A stretch of DNA of 64,000 nucleotides from Pseudomonadota bacterium (GTDB lineage Bacteria > Desulfobacterota > Desulfovibrionia > Desulfovibrionales > Desulfomicrobiaceae): positions 16,752 to 80,751 of the forward strand of contig JAEWKZ010000109.1 in the NCBI GenBank assembly GCA_023393525.1. Reading direction: 5' to 3'. The position numbers and the translations under genes were made by a program. Position 1 is the stretch's first letter. Each line of letters begins with the position of its first letter. This document shows positions 1 through 7,248 of this stretch, in pieces. The notes below the pieces were generated by a model. The model had not been told where the DNA came from. It ran no database searches and worked only from the letters and a program-made list of their open reading frames with translations.

Positions 1-270
1 GAGGTATAGGCACAAATCGAGACGCGCCTTGACGATGACGCGTGACTTTGGACAGGTTGGCGTCTGGAGTTTCAAGGCGCAGGCGGAAGTGATTGGTCAT
101 CAGGCAGTATAGCATGGCGAAACACATTTAACCTGCTGAGAGCCTGCAGGAGACCGGCCAGGTACGTATTCCTGTAAACGTCATCAAGAAAGATCGTAGG
201 CTGGGCGTTTCCGCAGGACGTCACGTGATAGTCGGCTCCCCGGAAATTCTGTGGAGTGAGATTTGGCCAC
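1..270 (-). pseudogene. REP-associated tyrosine (Y1/IS200-like) transposase remnant, frameshifted, cut by window edge
   Basis: Reading the minus strand from a GTG at 268-270, three consecutive pieces in different frames match the N-terminal half of the REP-associated Y1 transposase family. The first piece reads VAKSHSTEFPG. The second contains GADYHVTSCGNAQPTIFLDD. The third contains YCLMTNHF followed by LETPDANLSKV. The H-x-H motif expected in MTNHFHL appears as H-F-R, so one metal/catalytic histidine also looks lost. At least two frameshifts, near 238 and near 124, separate the pieces. The C-terminal half would lie left of position 1. Family assignment rests on recognised motifs; inactivity is inferred from the frameshifts. 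Confidence 0.75.
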
Positions 271-346
271 GAAAAGATGGAACTGCAAAAAATTCAATAT
301 CCAAGATCTGAACCCGGACTCACTGCCCCCAGATCCCGGCAATGCG

Positions 347-364
347 GCGAGTTAATTTACTCGC
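347..364 (-). terminator. Small perfect hairpin downstream of the secreted-protein gene
   Basis: GCGAGT (347-352) pairs with ACTCGC (359-364) across a 6-nt AT loop. It lies just beyond the stop codon of the minus-strand gene at 412-828. There is no T-tract, so termination is only a possibility. Confidence 0.3.
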
Positions 365-411
365 TGGCATTATTTTGCGATTCATACATGTTTTCGGGGT
401 GGCGCCTACAG

Positions 412-828
412 TCATTGATCTTCCCCGGCGGGCAAGATCTCCAAAACTTCCGTCTTCTCCAGCAGCGGGATGGCGTCCACTCCGCCGCAGCTGGATTTGC
501 TGATCTGGTTGAGGCGGAATCTCAGCTCGTAGGTGCCCGGCACCGTGAAGAGAAGGCGCGAATTGGGGTATCCTGTTTGGATTTCTGGCTTTTTTCCCTC
601 TGGCCGCTTCTCCACGTCGATATTGATCGATGCGTACATTCCTTCGGGCACTGTGTAATCGCCCATTTCAAACGTGGCGACGAGCGGCGCGCCGACGATC
701 CGGTCACCGGCGATGGTCAGCCCGGGGTTTGCGTCCTTGGTGCCGGTCTGGGCCCGCGTGTCGCCCGCGAGGACGGATCCGGTCACGTTCAGAGTCAGCA
801 TGATCAGCAAAATCTGAAAAATTCGCAC
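412..828 (-). CDS. Small secreted protein of unknown function
   Basis: 138 residues from a GTG at 826-828, preceded by the ribosome site GAGGTGG. A longer reading frame exists, but upstream codons lack a ribosome site and overlap the promoter region of the divergent regulator. The N-terminus is a clear signal peptide (residues 1 to about 21, a hydrophobic run ending SVLA-GDT), so the mature protein of about 115 residues should be periplasmic. The rest looks beta-rich with a single Cys (SKSSCGG). I do not recognise the family. It is divergent from the LuxR-type regulator; the shared intergenic region holds a GGGTA direct repeat, so joint control is possible but unproven. Confidence 0.6.
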   Translation of the reverse strand: MRIFQILLIMLTLNVTGSVLAGDTRAQTGTKDANPGLTIAGDRIVGAPLVATFEMGDYTVPEGMYASINIDVEKRPEGKKPEIQTGYPNSRLLFTVPGTYELRFRLNQISKSSCGGVDAIPLLEKTEVLEILPAGEDQ

Positions 829-902
829 GATTCCACCTCGGTTTTTTTGTGTTGCTCGCCAATCCTTGCTGATAGGCCTTAAAAGAAATAAGACAAGCCT
901 GT

Positions 903-918
903 GGGTAGGGAGTGGGTA
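903..918 (+). promoter_or_regulatory. GGGTA-N6-GGGTA direct repeat, candidate operator
   Basis: GTGGGTAG occurs at 901-908 and again at 912-919, so GGGTA cores (903-907, 914-918) sit 11 bp apart, one helical turn. It lies between the divergent secreted-protein and LuxR-type genes. The complement TACCCAC resembles the TACYYMT heptamers bound by NarL-type HTH domains (family knowledge). The same GGGTA-N6-GGGTA arrangement recurs on the opposite strand at 2293-2308. Confidence 0.4.
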
Positions 919-948
919 GAAGGGGCGCATGGGCACAAAAGGAATTCC

Positions 949-2289
949 ATGAAGGCACACGAATCGACTGGTTATCAGATACTGCTGCGTCTGGCGGAAG
1001 CGCATCAGGACTATTTTCTGGAGCGCTGGTCCCTGCGAATGGCCACTGCCGGATACCTCCAACACACCACGGCCAAGCGCGTCGACTGCCTTGTGGCCCT
1101 GAAAGAGTTTCTGCAGCCGCTGCTACGGCATATCGAGGAGCACGACGTTCCTGAGGAATTTTCCGCATTGCTCCGCTGTGAGACCGGCTGGGAGCGTTTC
1201 CTTATCGAATCGTCCCGGCGTCACAGATCGCGCGGTATCACTTTCGACATGTTTCTCGGCTGTTTCAAGACCTTCGTGTACAGCCTGCTGGACGTCATCG
1301 AACAGATGGACGCCGAGTACAATCACAAGGTGGAGGCGCGCAGGCTCATCAGGCTCTACGGCGACGCCCTTGAGGTGCTCTATCTGCAGGACTGGATCCG
1401 GACCTTTCCCGAGTTTTCAAACAGCAAGCTCGACGAGATGAACAGGTTGCTGACCCTTGAGAAGTGCCGTTTTGAAAACACGCTGAACGCAACCTCCGAC
1501 CTCATCTTCGTGGTGGAGGGCAATGGCCTGGTGGCAAACATCAACGCCGCGGTAAAGGCGGTCATGGATGAGGCCTCGACGCTGAACCGCCCGATCTGGG
1601 ACGTCCTTTCCCTGGAGGGCGCTTCCGTTGCGGAGTTGCTGCGCTACTATCCGGTGGGCATCACCTGCGAGCTGGCTCCGTTTGACGAGGACGTCATCTA
1701 CAGGATGCAGATCAACACCATCAACCAGGTCAGCCTGGCCAGCGACCAGTACATCTTCGTGCTGACCAACATGACCACCCAGGCCATGCAGCGCCAGACC
1801 CTGGAACGGATTGTCGACGAAAAGACCGAGGCGCTGCGCCGGGAAAAAGCGCAGCTTGAAGAGATGAACATCACGCTGCGCAACGTTTTGAAAAGCGTCG
1901 GCAAGGAACACGAAGACCACGCCAGCAACCTGGCCGCCAAGGTCAACACCCTGGTATTGCCGGCGCTGGAACGCATCGAGTCGGAAAACGATCCCGCGAT
2001 CCGCAAGGGGTATGTCACCGTCGTCAAGGACCAGCTGACGCGCCTCTTGCCCCGGGACCCTGGCGGCATGCCCCTGCTTCTCAAACTCACGCAGATGGAG
2101 ATGAAAGTCTGCCAGTTCATTCAATCCGGCCACTCCAACAAGGAAATCGCCGAGCTTTTAAGCCTTTCCGTCGAAACCATCCAGACCCATCGCAAGAACA
2201 TCCGCCGCAAGCTCGGACTGCTCGGCAAAAGCGTCAGCCTGTACGCCCATCTGAACACCATGGGCGTGCACGACTCGCTGGGTACATAA
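949..2289 (+). CDS. PAS-containing LuxR/NarL-type transcriptional regulator
   Basis: 446 residues from ATG 949, chosen because AAGGA precedes it; an in-frame GTG at 901 has no ribosome site. The N-terminal ~160 residues form a helical region I do not recognise. A PAS-like segment follows (roughly 165-270, around ENTLNATSDLIFVVEGNG), then a coiled coil (about 285-325). The C-terminus is a typical LuxR/GerE helix-turn-helix (about 380-440, with SNKEIAELLSLSVETIQTH). No receiver domain is seen, so it probably senses a ligand or redox signal directly rather than through phosphorylation. It sits directly upstream of torD-dmsABC and is the obvious candidate to control that operon. Confidence 0.8.
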   Translation: MKAHESTGYQILLRLAEAHQDYFLERWSLRMATAGYLQHTTAKRVDCLVALKEFLQPLLRHIEEHDVPEEFSALLRCETGWERFLIESSRRHRSRGITFDMFLGCFKTFVYSLLDVIEQMDAEYNHKVEARRLIRLYGDALEVLYLQDWIRTFPEFSNSKLDEMNRLLTLEKCRFENTLNATSDLIFVVEGNGLVANINAAVKAVMDEASTLNRPIWDVLSLEGASVAELLRYYPVGITCELAPFDEDVIYRMQINTINQVSLASDQYIFVLTNMTTQAMQRQTLERIVDEKTEALRREKAQLEEMNITLRNVLKSVGKEHEDHASNLAAKVNTLVLPALERIESENDPAIRKGYVTVVKDQLTRLLPRDPGGMPLLLKLTQMEMKVCQFIQSGHSNKEIAELLSLSVETIQTHRKNIRRKLGLLGKSVSLYAHLNTMGVHDSLGT

Positions 2290-2308
2290 AGCTACCCAAT
2301 ATATACCC
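2280..2308. promoter_or_regulatory. GGGTA-N8-TACCC-N6-TACCC cluster, candidate operator of the torD-dms operon
   Basis: GGGTA (2280-2284), TACCC (2293-2297) and TACCC (2304-2308) form an inverted repeat with an 8-bp spacer plus a third half-site one helical turn further on. The cluster overlaps the stop codon of the LuxR-type gene and lies about 90 bp before the torD-like start. It mirrors the half-sites upstream of the regulator at 903-918. Binding by the regulator is inferred. Confidence 0.45.
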
Positions 2309-2393
2309 TGAATCCCGCCTGTTTATCATGGCGGCGCACCTGTAATTGGGATACAGCATAAAGAACTCTTTCCCATTACCGAGGTGCGCCCGC

Positions 2394-2963
2394 ATGAACG
2401 ACGCATGTATCGCTTCCCTGGAAGGCCTGCGCGATTTCTTTTCCGCATGTAACGCCATCGAACTCAAGGATGCGGCCGGCCGCATTGGCGGAAGCGTCGA
2501 TGCGGCCGTTTTGTCCGCTACGGACTGGACAGCGGTGGAGTATGAATTCAACCGCCTGTTCGTAGGTCCAGCCGCCGTGCCCGCTCCTCCCTATGCATCC
2601 GCCTATTGCGAATCCGACCGCGTGCTGATGGGCAAAGCGGCCTTGGAGGCCCGCGAGCTTTATCACCAGCTCGGGCTGGCCGCGCCGCAGGAGGGCGTCA
2701 TCCCGGACGATCATCTGGCCTATGAGCTGGAGGCGATGATCGTCCTGAAAAGCGCTCTTGGCGCGGACACCCCCTCTGTACCGGACACGGTGGCCCGGCA
2801 CGCGTGGTTCGTGCGCGAGCATCTGGCCCGGTGGCTTCCGCCCTTTATCCTAGCGACCAGAACACACGCGTCCGCAGGCGGGGTCATCGCCCTGGCCGCG
2901 GACGCTCTTGCCGCGTGGTTCGACAACGAACTCAACACCATTGCTGCCTCGCGTCCGGAGTGA
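2394..2963 (+). CDS. TorD/DmsD-family molybdoenzyme maturation chaperone
   Basis: 189 residues from ATG 2394 with GAGG upstream. The protein is all-helical and carries the family signature around residues 60-80 (EFNRLFVGP, then PPYASAYCESDRVLMG). TorD/DmsD chaperones bind the twin-arginine leader of a molybdopterin oxidoreductase and help cofactor insertion in the cytoplasm before Tat export. The next gene, 29 bp downstream, encodes exactly such an enzyme, so it is the likely client. Family assignment is firm; client is inferred from position. Confidence 0.85.
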   Translation: MNDACIASLEGLRDFFSACNAIELKDAAGRIGGSVDAAVLSATDWTAVEYEFNRLFVGPAAVPAPPYASAYCESDRVLMGKAALEARELYHQLGLAAPQEGVIPDDHLAYELEAMIVLKSALGADTPSVPDTVARHAWFVREHLARWLPPFILATRTHASAGGVIALAADALAAWFDNELNTIAASRPE

Positions 2964-2992
2964 CCGGGCAGGCGACCTTCAAGGAGGATTGT

Positions 2993-5245
2993 ATGTCTCA
3001 AAAAACAAGAGCGCTCAGCAGGCGTCAGTTCCTGAAAGGGATCTCCGTGGCCGGAGCGGCCTCGCTGCTCCCGCTTCGGCTATTGATGCCGTATTCCGCC
3101 GAGGCCGCGACGGCCTTCAGGGAGCAGGATTTCCAGATCTTCAGGAACGCCTGCCCCAGGAACTGCTACGACACCTGTTCCATCAAGACGTACGTCAAGG
3201 ACGGGGTGGTCAAGTTCATCGAGGGCGCGCAGGAGTCCACCTTCACCAAGGGCGGCCTGTGCGTGAAGGGGTATGCCTATCCCCGGCGGGTCTACAGCCC
3301 GGACCGGATCAAGTACCCCATGGTGCAGGACGGACGTCGTTCGGGCAACTGGCGACGCGTTTCGTGGGACGAGGCCATGGACCGCATCGCCGGCAAAATC
3401 CTTGAAATCAAGAAAAAGGACGGCAACCTGCTGGGAATGGGTCTAACCAAGTATTCCGGCAACTTCGGCATCACCAACTACGGCGTCGAGGGCATGATGT
3501 CGTCGCTCGGCTACACCACCCGTTTTGTGGGCACGCCCTGCTGGCCGGCCGGCATCGACGCGCAGAACTACGACCTTGGCGACATGTGGTGCAACGACCC
3601 CGAGGACATGGTCAAATCCAGGTACGTCATCATCTGGGGCGCCAATCCCGCGTGGTGTTCGGTGCATTCCATGAAATACGTGAACGAGGCGAAACGTCGC
3701 GGCGCGAAAGTCGTGGTCATCGATCCCATATTCACTCAGACCGCGGCCAAGGGGGATGTCTACTGGCAGCCCGAAACGTCGAGCGATGGCGCCCTGGCCC
3801 TGGGCATGGCCCGCCACATTCTGGACCAGGGCCTGGTGGACAACGATTTCGTGAACACCCACGCCATCGGGTTCGCCGAATTCGCCGCCTATCTGCGCGA
3901 AAACGTGACCGTGGAGTGGGCGTCGCAGGTCAGCGGCATCCCTGCCGTGCAGATACGGGAAGTGGCCGAGGAGTTCGCCACCGCTGATCCGGCCACGATC
4001 TGGATCGGCTACGGGATGCAGCGGCACACCAACGGCGGCGCCTCCGTCCGCGCCATCGACGCGCTGGTCGCCATGACCGGCAATGTCGGCAAGGAAGGCG
4101 GCGGGGCGCGCTACGGCCATCTGCGCACGTGGGGCTTCAACTACCACGCGCTGCTCCAGAAGCAGCCTGAAGGCTCCACGGGTTTCATCGGGGCGACCGG
4201 CCCCAAGGGCGAGTTCGACTTCACCAAGGGCGAGGCGGCCAGTTTCACGGACCGCACCGTGAACATCAACAAGACCGCCCAGGCCATCCTGGATGCCAAG
4301 GACCCCGTTTTGCGGATGCTGTGGGTGTCGTGCAAGAATCCCTTTGCCCAGGACTTCGACCGGCCAAAGCTGGAGAAGGCCTTCGACACGCTGGAGATGG
4401 TCGTCTCGGTGGAGCAGTTCTTCACCGAAACGGTGAGCAACTCGGACATCGTGCTGCCGGTGACCACGCTGTTCGAGGAGTGGACCGTCAACGCTTCCTA
4501 CTGGCATTACTGGGTGGGCATCAACGAGCAGGCCATAAAGCCCATGTACGAGACCAAATCGAATATAGAGATCGCGGCCCTGCTCTCCAAAAAGATGAAC
4601 CAGCTCTCGCCCGGATCGTGCACGTTCCCGCAGGACATCGACACCAGGGAGTGGCTGGAGAAGGAATTCAACCAGGGCATCTACGACTACCTAGGCATCA
4701 AGCACTGGACCGACCTCAAAAACGGCCCCGTCAAGGCAAAGCTCGCCTCCTCCGCCTCCTGGAGCGACATGAAGTTCGGCACGCCCTCAGGAAAGTACGA
4801 GTTTCAGTCCGAACTGTGCCAACAGAATGGCCATGACGCTCTGCCTAGATACAAGGAAGGGCGCAAGCCGTATGATGAATTCAGGCTGCTGACGCCGCAT
4901 ACGAAGTTCGGCCTGCACTCCCAGTTCGTCAATCTCGACTGGATGCAGGAGTTCAACAAGGAACCGTTCCTCTACATGCATCCCGATGATGCGCAGGAAA
5001 AGAAGATTGCCGACCTTGATACGGTGCGTGTCTTCAACAAGGTTGGAGAGCTTCGGATCAAGGTCAAGCTGACCAGCAACGTCGCCAAGAAAAGCCTGGT
5101 CATGTATGAGGCATGGTTTGGGGCTGGAAACGACTTCAACGTCCAGAATCTGGTGGACGACGAGTCCTCCGACATGGGCGCATACAAGACCGGAGCGCCC
5201 GGCGTCGCCATACATGGCCAGTTTGCCAATGTTGAACGGGTCTAA
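2993..5245 (+). CDS. dmsA: Tat-exported molybdopterin oxidoreductase catalytic subunit (DmsA-like)
   Basis: 750 residues from ATG 2993, with AAGGAGG at 2981-2987. The N-terminus is a Tat leader (RRQFLKG at 10-16). The [4Fe-4S] cysteines are C54, C58, C62 and C90 (C-x3-C-x3-C-x27-C), followed by molybdopterin domains (GANPAW near 216; VVVIDP near 240) and a C-terminal dinucleotide-binding domain. The Mo-ligand region reads GTPCWPAGIDAQ (180-191), which is not the usual PsrA/PhsA Cys motif, so the substrate cannot be assigned. The DmsB-type and DmsC-type partners and TorD-like chaperone make it a DMSO/TMAO-reductase-like periplasmic terminal reductase; polysulfide, tetrathionate or another acceptor remains possible. 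Confidence 0.85.
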   Translation: MSQKTRALSRRQFLKGISVAGAASLLPLRLLMPYSAEAATAFREQDFQIFRNACPRNCYDTCSIKTYVKDGVVKFIEGAQESTFTKGGLCVKGYAYPRRVYSPDRIKYPMVQDGRRSGNWRRVSWDEAMDRIAGKILEIKKKDGNLLGMGLTKYSGNFGITNYGVEGMMSSLGYTTRFVGTPCWPAGIDAQNYDLGDMWCNDPEDMVKSRYVIIWGANPAWCSVHSMKYVNEAKRRGAKVVVIDPIFTQTAAKGDVYWQPETSSDGALALGMARHILDQGLVDNDFVNTHAIGFAEFAAYLRENVTVEWASQVSGIPAVQIREVAEEFATADPATIWIGYGMQRHTNGGASVRAIDALVAMTGNVGKEGGGARYGHLRTWGFNYHALLQKQPEGSTGFIGATGPKGEFDFTKGEAASFTDRTVNINKTAQAILDAKDPVLRMLWVSCKNPFAQDFDRPKLEKAFDTLEMVVSVEQFFTETVSNSDIVLPVTTLFEEWTVNASYWHYWVGINEQAIKPMYETKSNIEIAALLSKKMNQLSPGSCTFPQDIDTREWLEKEFNQGIYDYLGIKHWTDLKNGPVKAKLASSASWSDMKFGTPSGKYEFQSELCQQNGHDALPRYKEGRKPYDEFRLLTPHTKFGLHSQFVNLDWMQEFNKEPFLYMHPDDAQEKKIADLDTVRVFNKVGELRIKVKLTSNVAKKSLVMYEAWFGAGNDFNVQNLVDDESSDMGAYKTGAPGVAIHGQFANVERV

Positions 5246-5257
5246 GGAGTGAATGCA

Positions 5258-5815
5258 ATGAAGAAACAATATGCTTTTTTAGTGGATTCGGAGCGATGCA
5301 TCGGCTGCTTCACCTGCGCCATGGCCTGTCGCAACTATTACCAGCAGGAAAAGGGCGTTGTATGGAGGCATGTCTACCCGCTCAACGAAGAAATATATCC
5401 GCATCGGGAACGGGCTTTTTTCTCGCTGGCCTGCAACCATTGCGAAAATCCGACCTGCCTCAACGTGTGTCCGGTGGAAGCCTACACCAAGCGCGAGGAC
5501 GGGGTTGTCGTCCACCATCAGGAAAAGTGCATCGGCTGCGGAAACTGCATCCGCTCATGCCCTTACGGCGCCCCGGTGTACAACCCGGTGGAGAAGCGCG
5601 CCGAGAAATGCAGCTTCTGCCACGAGCGTCTTGACGCGGGACTGCTCCCGGCCTGCGTGCAAAGCTGCCCCACGGAGGCGCTCAAACTTGTGGATCTGGC
5701 GACTCTCGAGCCCGGGAACCATGTCCAGTTTCCTCCCGGATTCCCGAAAAACGACAAGGTGAACCCTTCCACCCGGTTCATCCTGCCCAAAGTTCCGACA
5801 ATGGTAAGGAGGTAG
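5258..5815 (+). CDS. dmsB: Four-cluster ferredoxin subunit of the molybdoenzyme (DmsB-like)
   Basis: 185 residues. ATG 5258 is preferred over the in-frame GTG at 5249 because the ribosome site TAAGGAG (5243-5249) sits 8 bp before it. Sixteen cysteines fall in four groups: CIGCFTCAMAC, CNHCENPTCLNVC, CIGCGNCIRSC and CSFCHERL...CVQSC, enough for four [4Fe-4S] clusters. This is the DmsB/NrfC/PhsB electron-transfer family, passing electrons from the membrane subunit to the catalytic subunit. There is no own signal, as expected for a partner that hitch-hikes on the Tat leader of DmsA. It starts 12 bp after dmsA. Confidence 0.9.
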   Translation: MKKQYAFLVDSERCIGCFTCAMACRNYYQQEKGVVWRHVYPLNEEIYPHRERAFFSLACNHCENPTCLNVCPVEAYTKREDGVVVHHQEKCIGCGNCIRSCPYGAPVYNPVEKRAEKCSFCHERLDAGLLPACVQSCPTEALKLVDLATLEPGNHVQFPPGFPKNDKVNPSTRFILPKVPTMVRR

Positions 5816-5817
5816 GC

Positions 5818-6615
5818 ATGCAATCCATGGAATTACCACTGGTCCTGTTCACGGTGCTCTCCCAGGCCGCCATTGGCCTTGTCCTCATGAACGCCGTGCG
5901 TCAGTGTCGCTGCGCAGGCCCCGGCGAGGGCAACGTCCGCAGGGAATGGACGCTGATCGCGGCCTTCATGGGGGTCGGCATCGCGGCGTCTCTCTTTCAT
6001 CTCGGCCATCCTCTTGAATCGTACCGGGCGCTTGCGCATCTTGAAAAGGCATGGCTCAGCCGCGAGGTGCTCGCGGCGGGGATCTTTTTGGCGCTGGCGG
6101 TGCTCGCCGCATTCACGGCGCGGGGAAAGGGTTCTCCCGTGCTGGTGTGGGCGGCGATCCTGGCCGGGCTGGCGGTGCTGCTGGCCTCGGGCATGACCTA
6201 TGCCCCGCCCGCGCTGCCGGCGGTGAACAACGCCTTGCCCACGGTCTTTTTTCTTATCTCCGCCGTGGTTCTGGGTGCCGGGTTCGCAAGCTGGTTCGCC
6301 GGGGCGGAAAGTCAGCCGCTGCTGGCGCGCATATTCGTGACGGCCCTCGTGGTCGGCCTGGTCGTGCGCCTCACCGTGCCCTGCGCCTGGCTCTCCGGTT
6401 CGGAAGTCATGCGCCAGACGGGCATGGCCTGGCTTGGCTCTCCGCTGTACTGGGCCCATGTCGCGCTCATGGCGGCGTGTCTGGGCGTTTTGTGGAAGAA
6501 CCGGACAATTCCGGTCTGGCTCCCCATCCTGGCCCTGGTCGCCGAACTGGCGGGCCGAGCGGTGTTCTTTTCCCAAACCATCCATACGGCCATGAATATC
6601 GGCGGCGTGTACTGA
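5818..6615 (+). CDS. dmsC: DmsC-like membrane anchor and quinol-oxidising subunit
   Basis: 265 residues, start ATG 5818 with GGAGG just before and only 2 bp after dmsB. About eight hydrophobic segments run throughout. The N-terminus MELPLVLFTVLSQAAIG is typical of DmsC, which anchors the DmsAB dimer and takes electrons from menaquinol. It completes a torD-dmsABC operon. A strong hairpin follows the gene. Confidence 0.85.
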   Translation: MQSMELPLVLFTVLSQAAIGLVLMNAVRQCRCAGPGEGNVRREWTLIAAFMGVGIAASLFHLGHPLESYRALAHLEKAWLSREVLAAGIFLALAVLAAFTARGKGSPVLVWAAILAGLAVLLASGMTYAPPALPAVNNALPTVFFLISAVVLGAGFASWFAGAESQPLLARIFVTALVVGLVVRLTVPCAWLSGSEVMRQTGMAWLGSPLYWAHVALMAACLGVLWKNRTIPVWLPILALVAELAGRAVFFSQTIHTAMNIGGVY

Positions 6616-6626
6616 TCCCTTGCCAA

Positions 6627-6658
6627 GCGGGTGCGCAGCTTACGGGCTGCGCACCCGC
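6627..6658 (+). terminator. Strong hairpin after dmsC
   Basis: GCGGGTGCGCAGC (6627-6639) and GCTGCGCACCCGC (6646-6658) are perfect complements with a 6-nt loop, starting 12 bp after the dmsC stop. There is no clear T-tract, but position and stability suggest the end of the operon. Confidence 0.6.
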
Positions 6659-6906
6659 GACATCTACGCAGCGATCCACCTCCGATCTGGCCCTCTATAT
6701 ATCCTGTCTGATATATCTAACTGATTTCGCTACAATTTCTTCTCGCCTGCGCCCCCCCCCCGGCGTTTGTATTGTCCCTCTATAATCAGTTTGATGTGCG
6801 ATGTGAGACACTCTTCGCAGGATCGTCCTAGCACGATCGTTGCCAAGTTGAGGTGTAATGAATGATTCATATTGCGTAAATAAGTTTAAAGACATATATA
6901 TATTGC
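6659..6906. other. Intergenic region upstream of hipBA with a C10 tract and AT-rich promoter-like DNA
   Basis: No gene seen. It holds a run of ten C at 6752-6761, a 13-bp palindrome at 6858-6870, and AT-rich DNA (TATATATAT) directly before the hipB start. The AT content rises sharply from about 6690 onward compared with the dms operon. Confidence 0.5.
6858..6870. promoter_or_regulatory. Palindrome ATGAAT-G-ATTCAT upstream of hipB, candidate autoregulatory operator
   Basis: A perfect dyad of six bases each side of one base, 36 bp before the hipB start. HipB-family antitoxins repress their own promoter at palindromes (family knowledge); the link to this site is inferred from position only. Confidence 0.35.
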
Positions 6907-7248
6907 ATGTCACCCAAAAAAACGTTCGCCCACGACCTTCCGGGGAGCCCCGCCGCCAATCTTGAGCGCCTGGGGCGCAACATTCGCGCCGCACGGAAGC
7001 TGCGGGCCTTAAGCATGCAGGATCTCGCCGCGCGCACTATGACCACGCGCGAGACCATCCGCCGCCTGGAAAACGGGCATCCCGGTGTGTCTCTCGGGGT
7101 GCTGGCCCATGTCCTGTGGGTTCTGCAGCTCGATGACCAGCTTGGCGGCATGGCGTCCCTGGAATCCGACCCTGTAGGCAGGGCCATGGCCGTGAGCAGG
7201 CTGCCGCGACGCGTCGCAACGGAGGTGAGCAATGACCTCGACTTCTGA
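6907..7248 (+). CDS. hipB: XRE-family antitoxin/repressor (HipB-like)
   Basis: 113 residues from ATG 6907. An XRE helix-turn-helix covers about residues 20-75 (GRNIRAARKLRALSMQDLAA, then TTRETIRRLENGHP). No ribosome site precedes the ATG, which sits in AT-rich DNA; either the message is leaderless or initiation is weak. The last 17 bp overlap the hipA start, the standard antitoxin-first arrangement. It probably binds its own promoter and neutralises HipA. Confidence 0.8.
   Translation: MSPKKTFAHDLPGSPAANLERLGRNIRAARKLRALSMQDLAARTMTTRETIRRLENGHPGVSLGVLAHVLWVLQLDDQLGGMASLESDPVGRAMAVSRLPRRVATEVSNDLDF

Noticed and set aside
364..380. Sigma-54-like TGGCA...TTGC
   Set aside because: The spacing between GG and GC is one base too short and it lies at the wrong end of the nearby gene.
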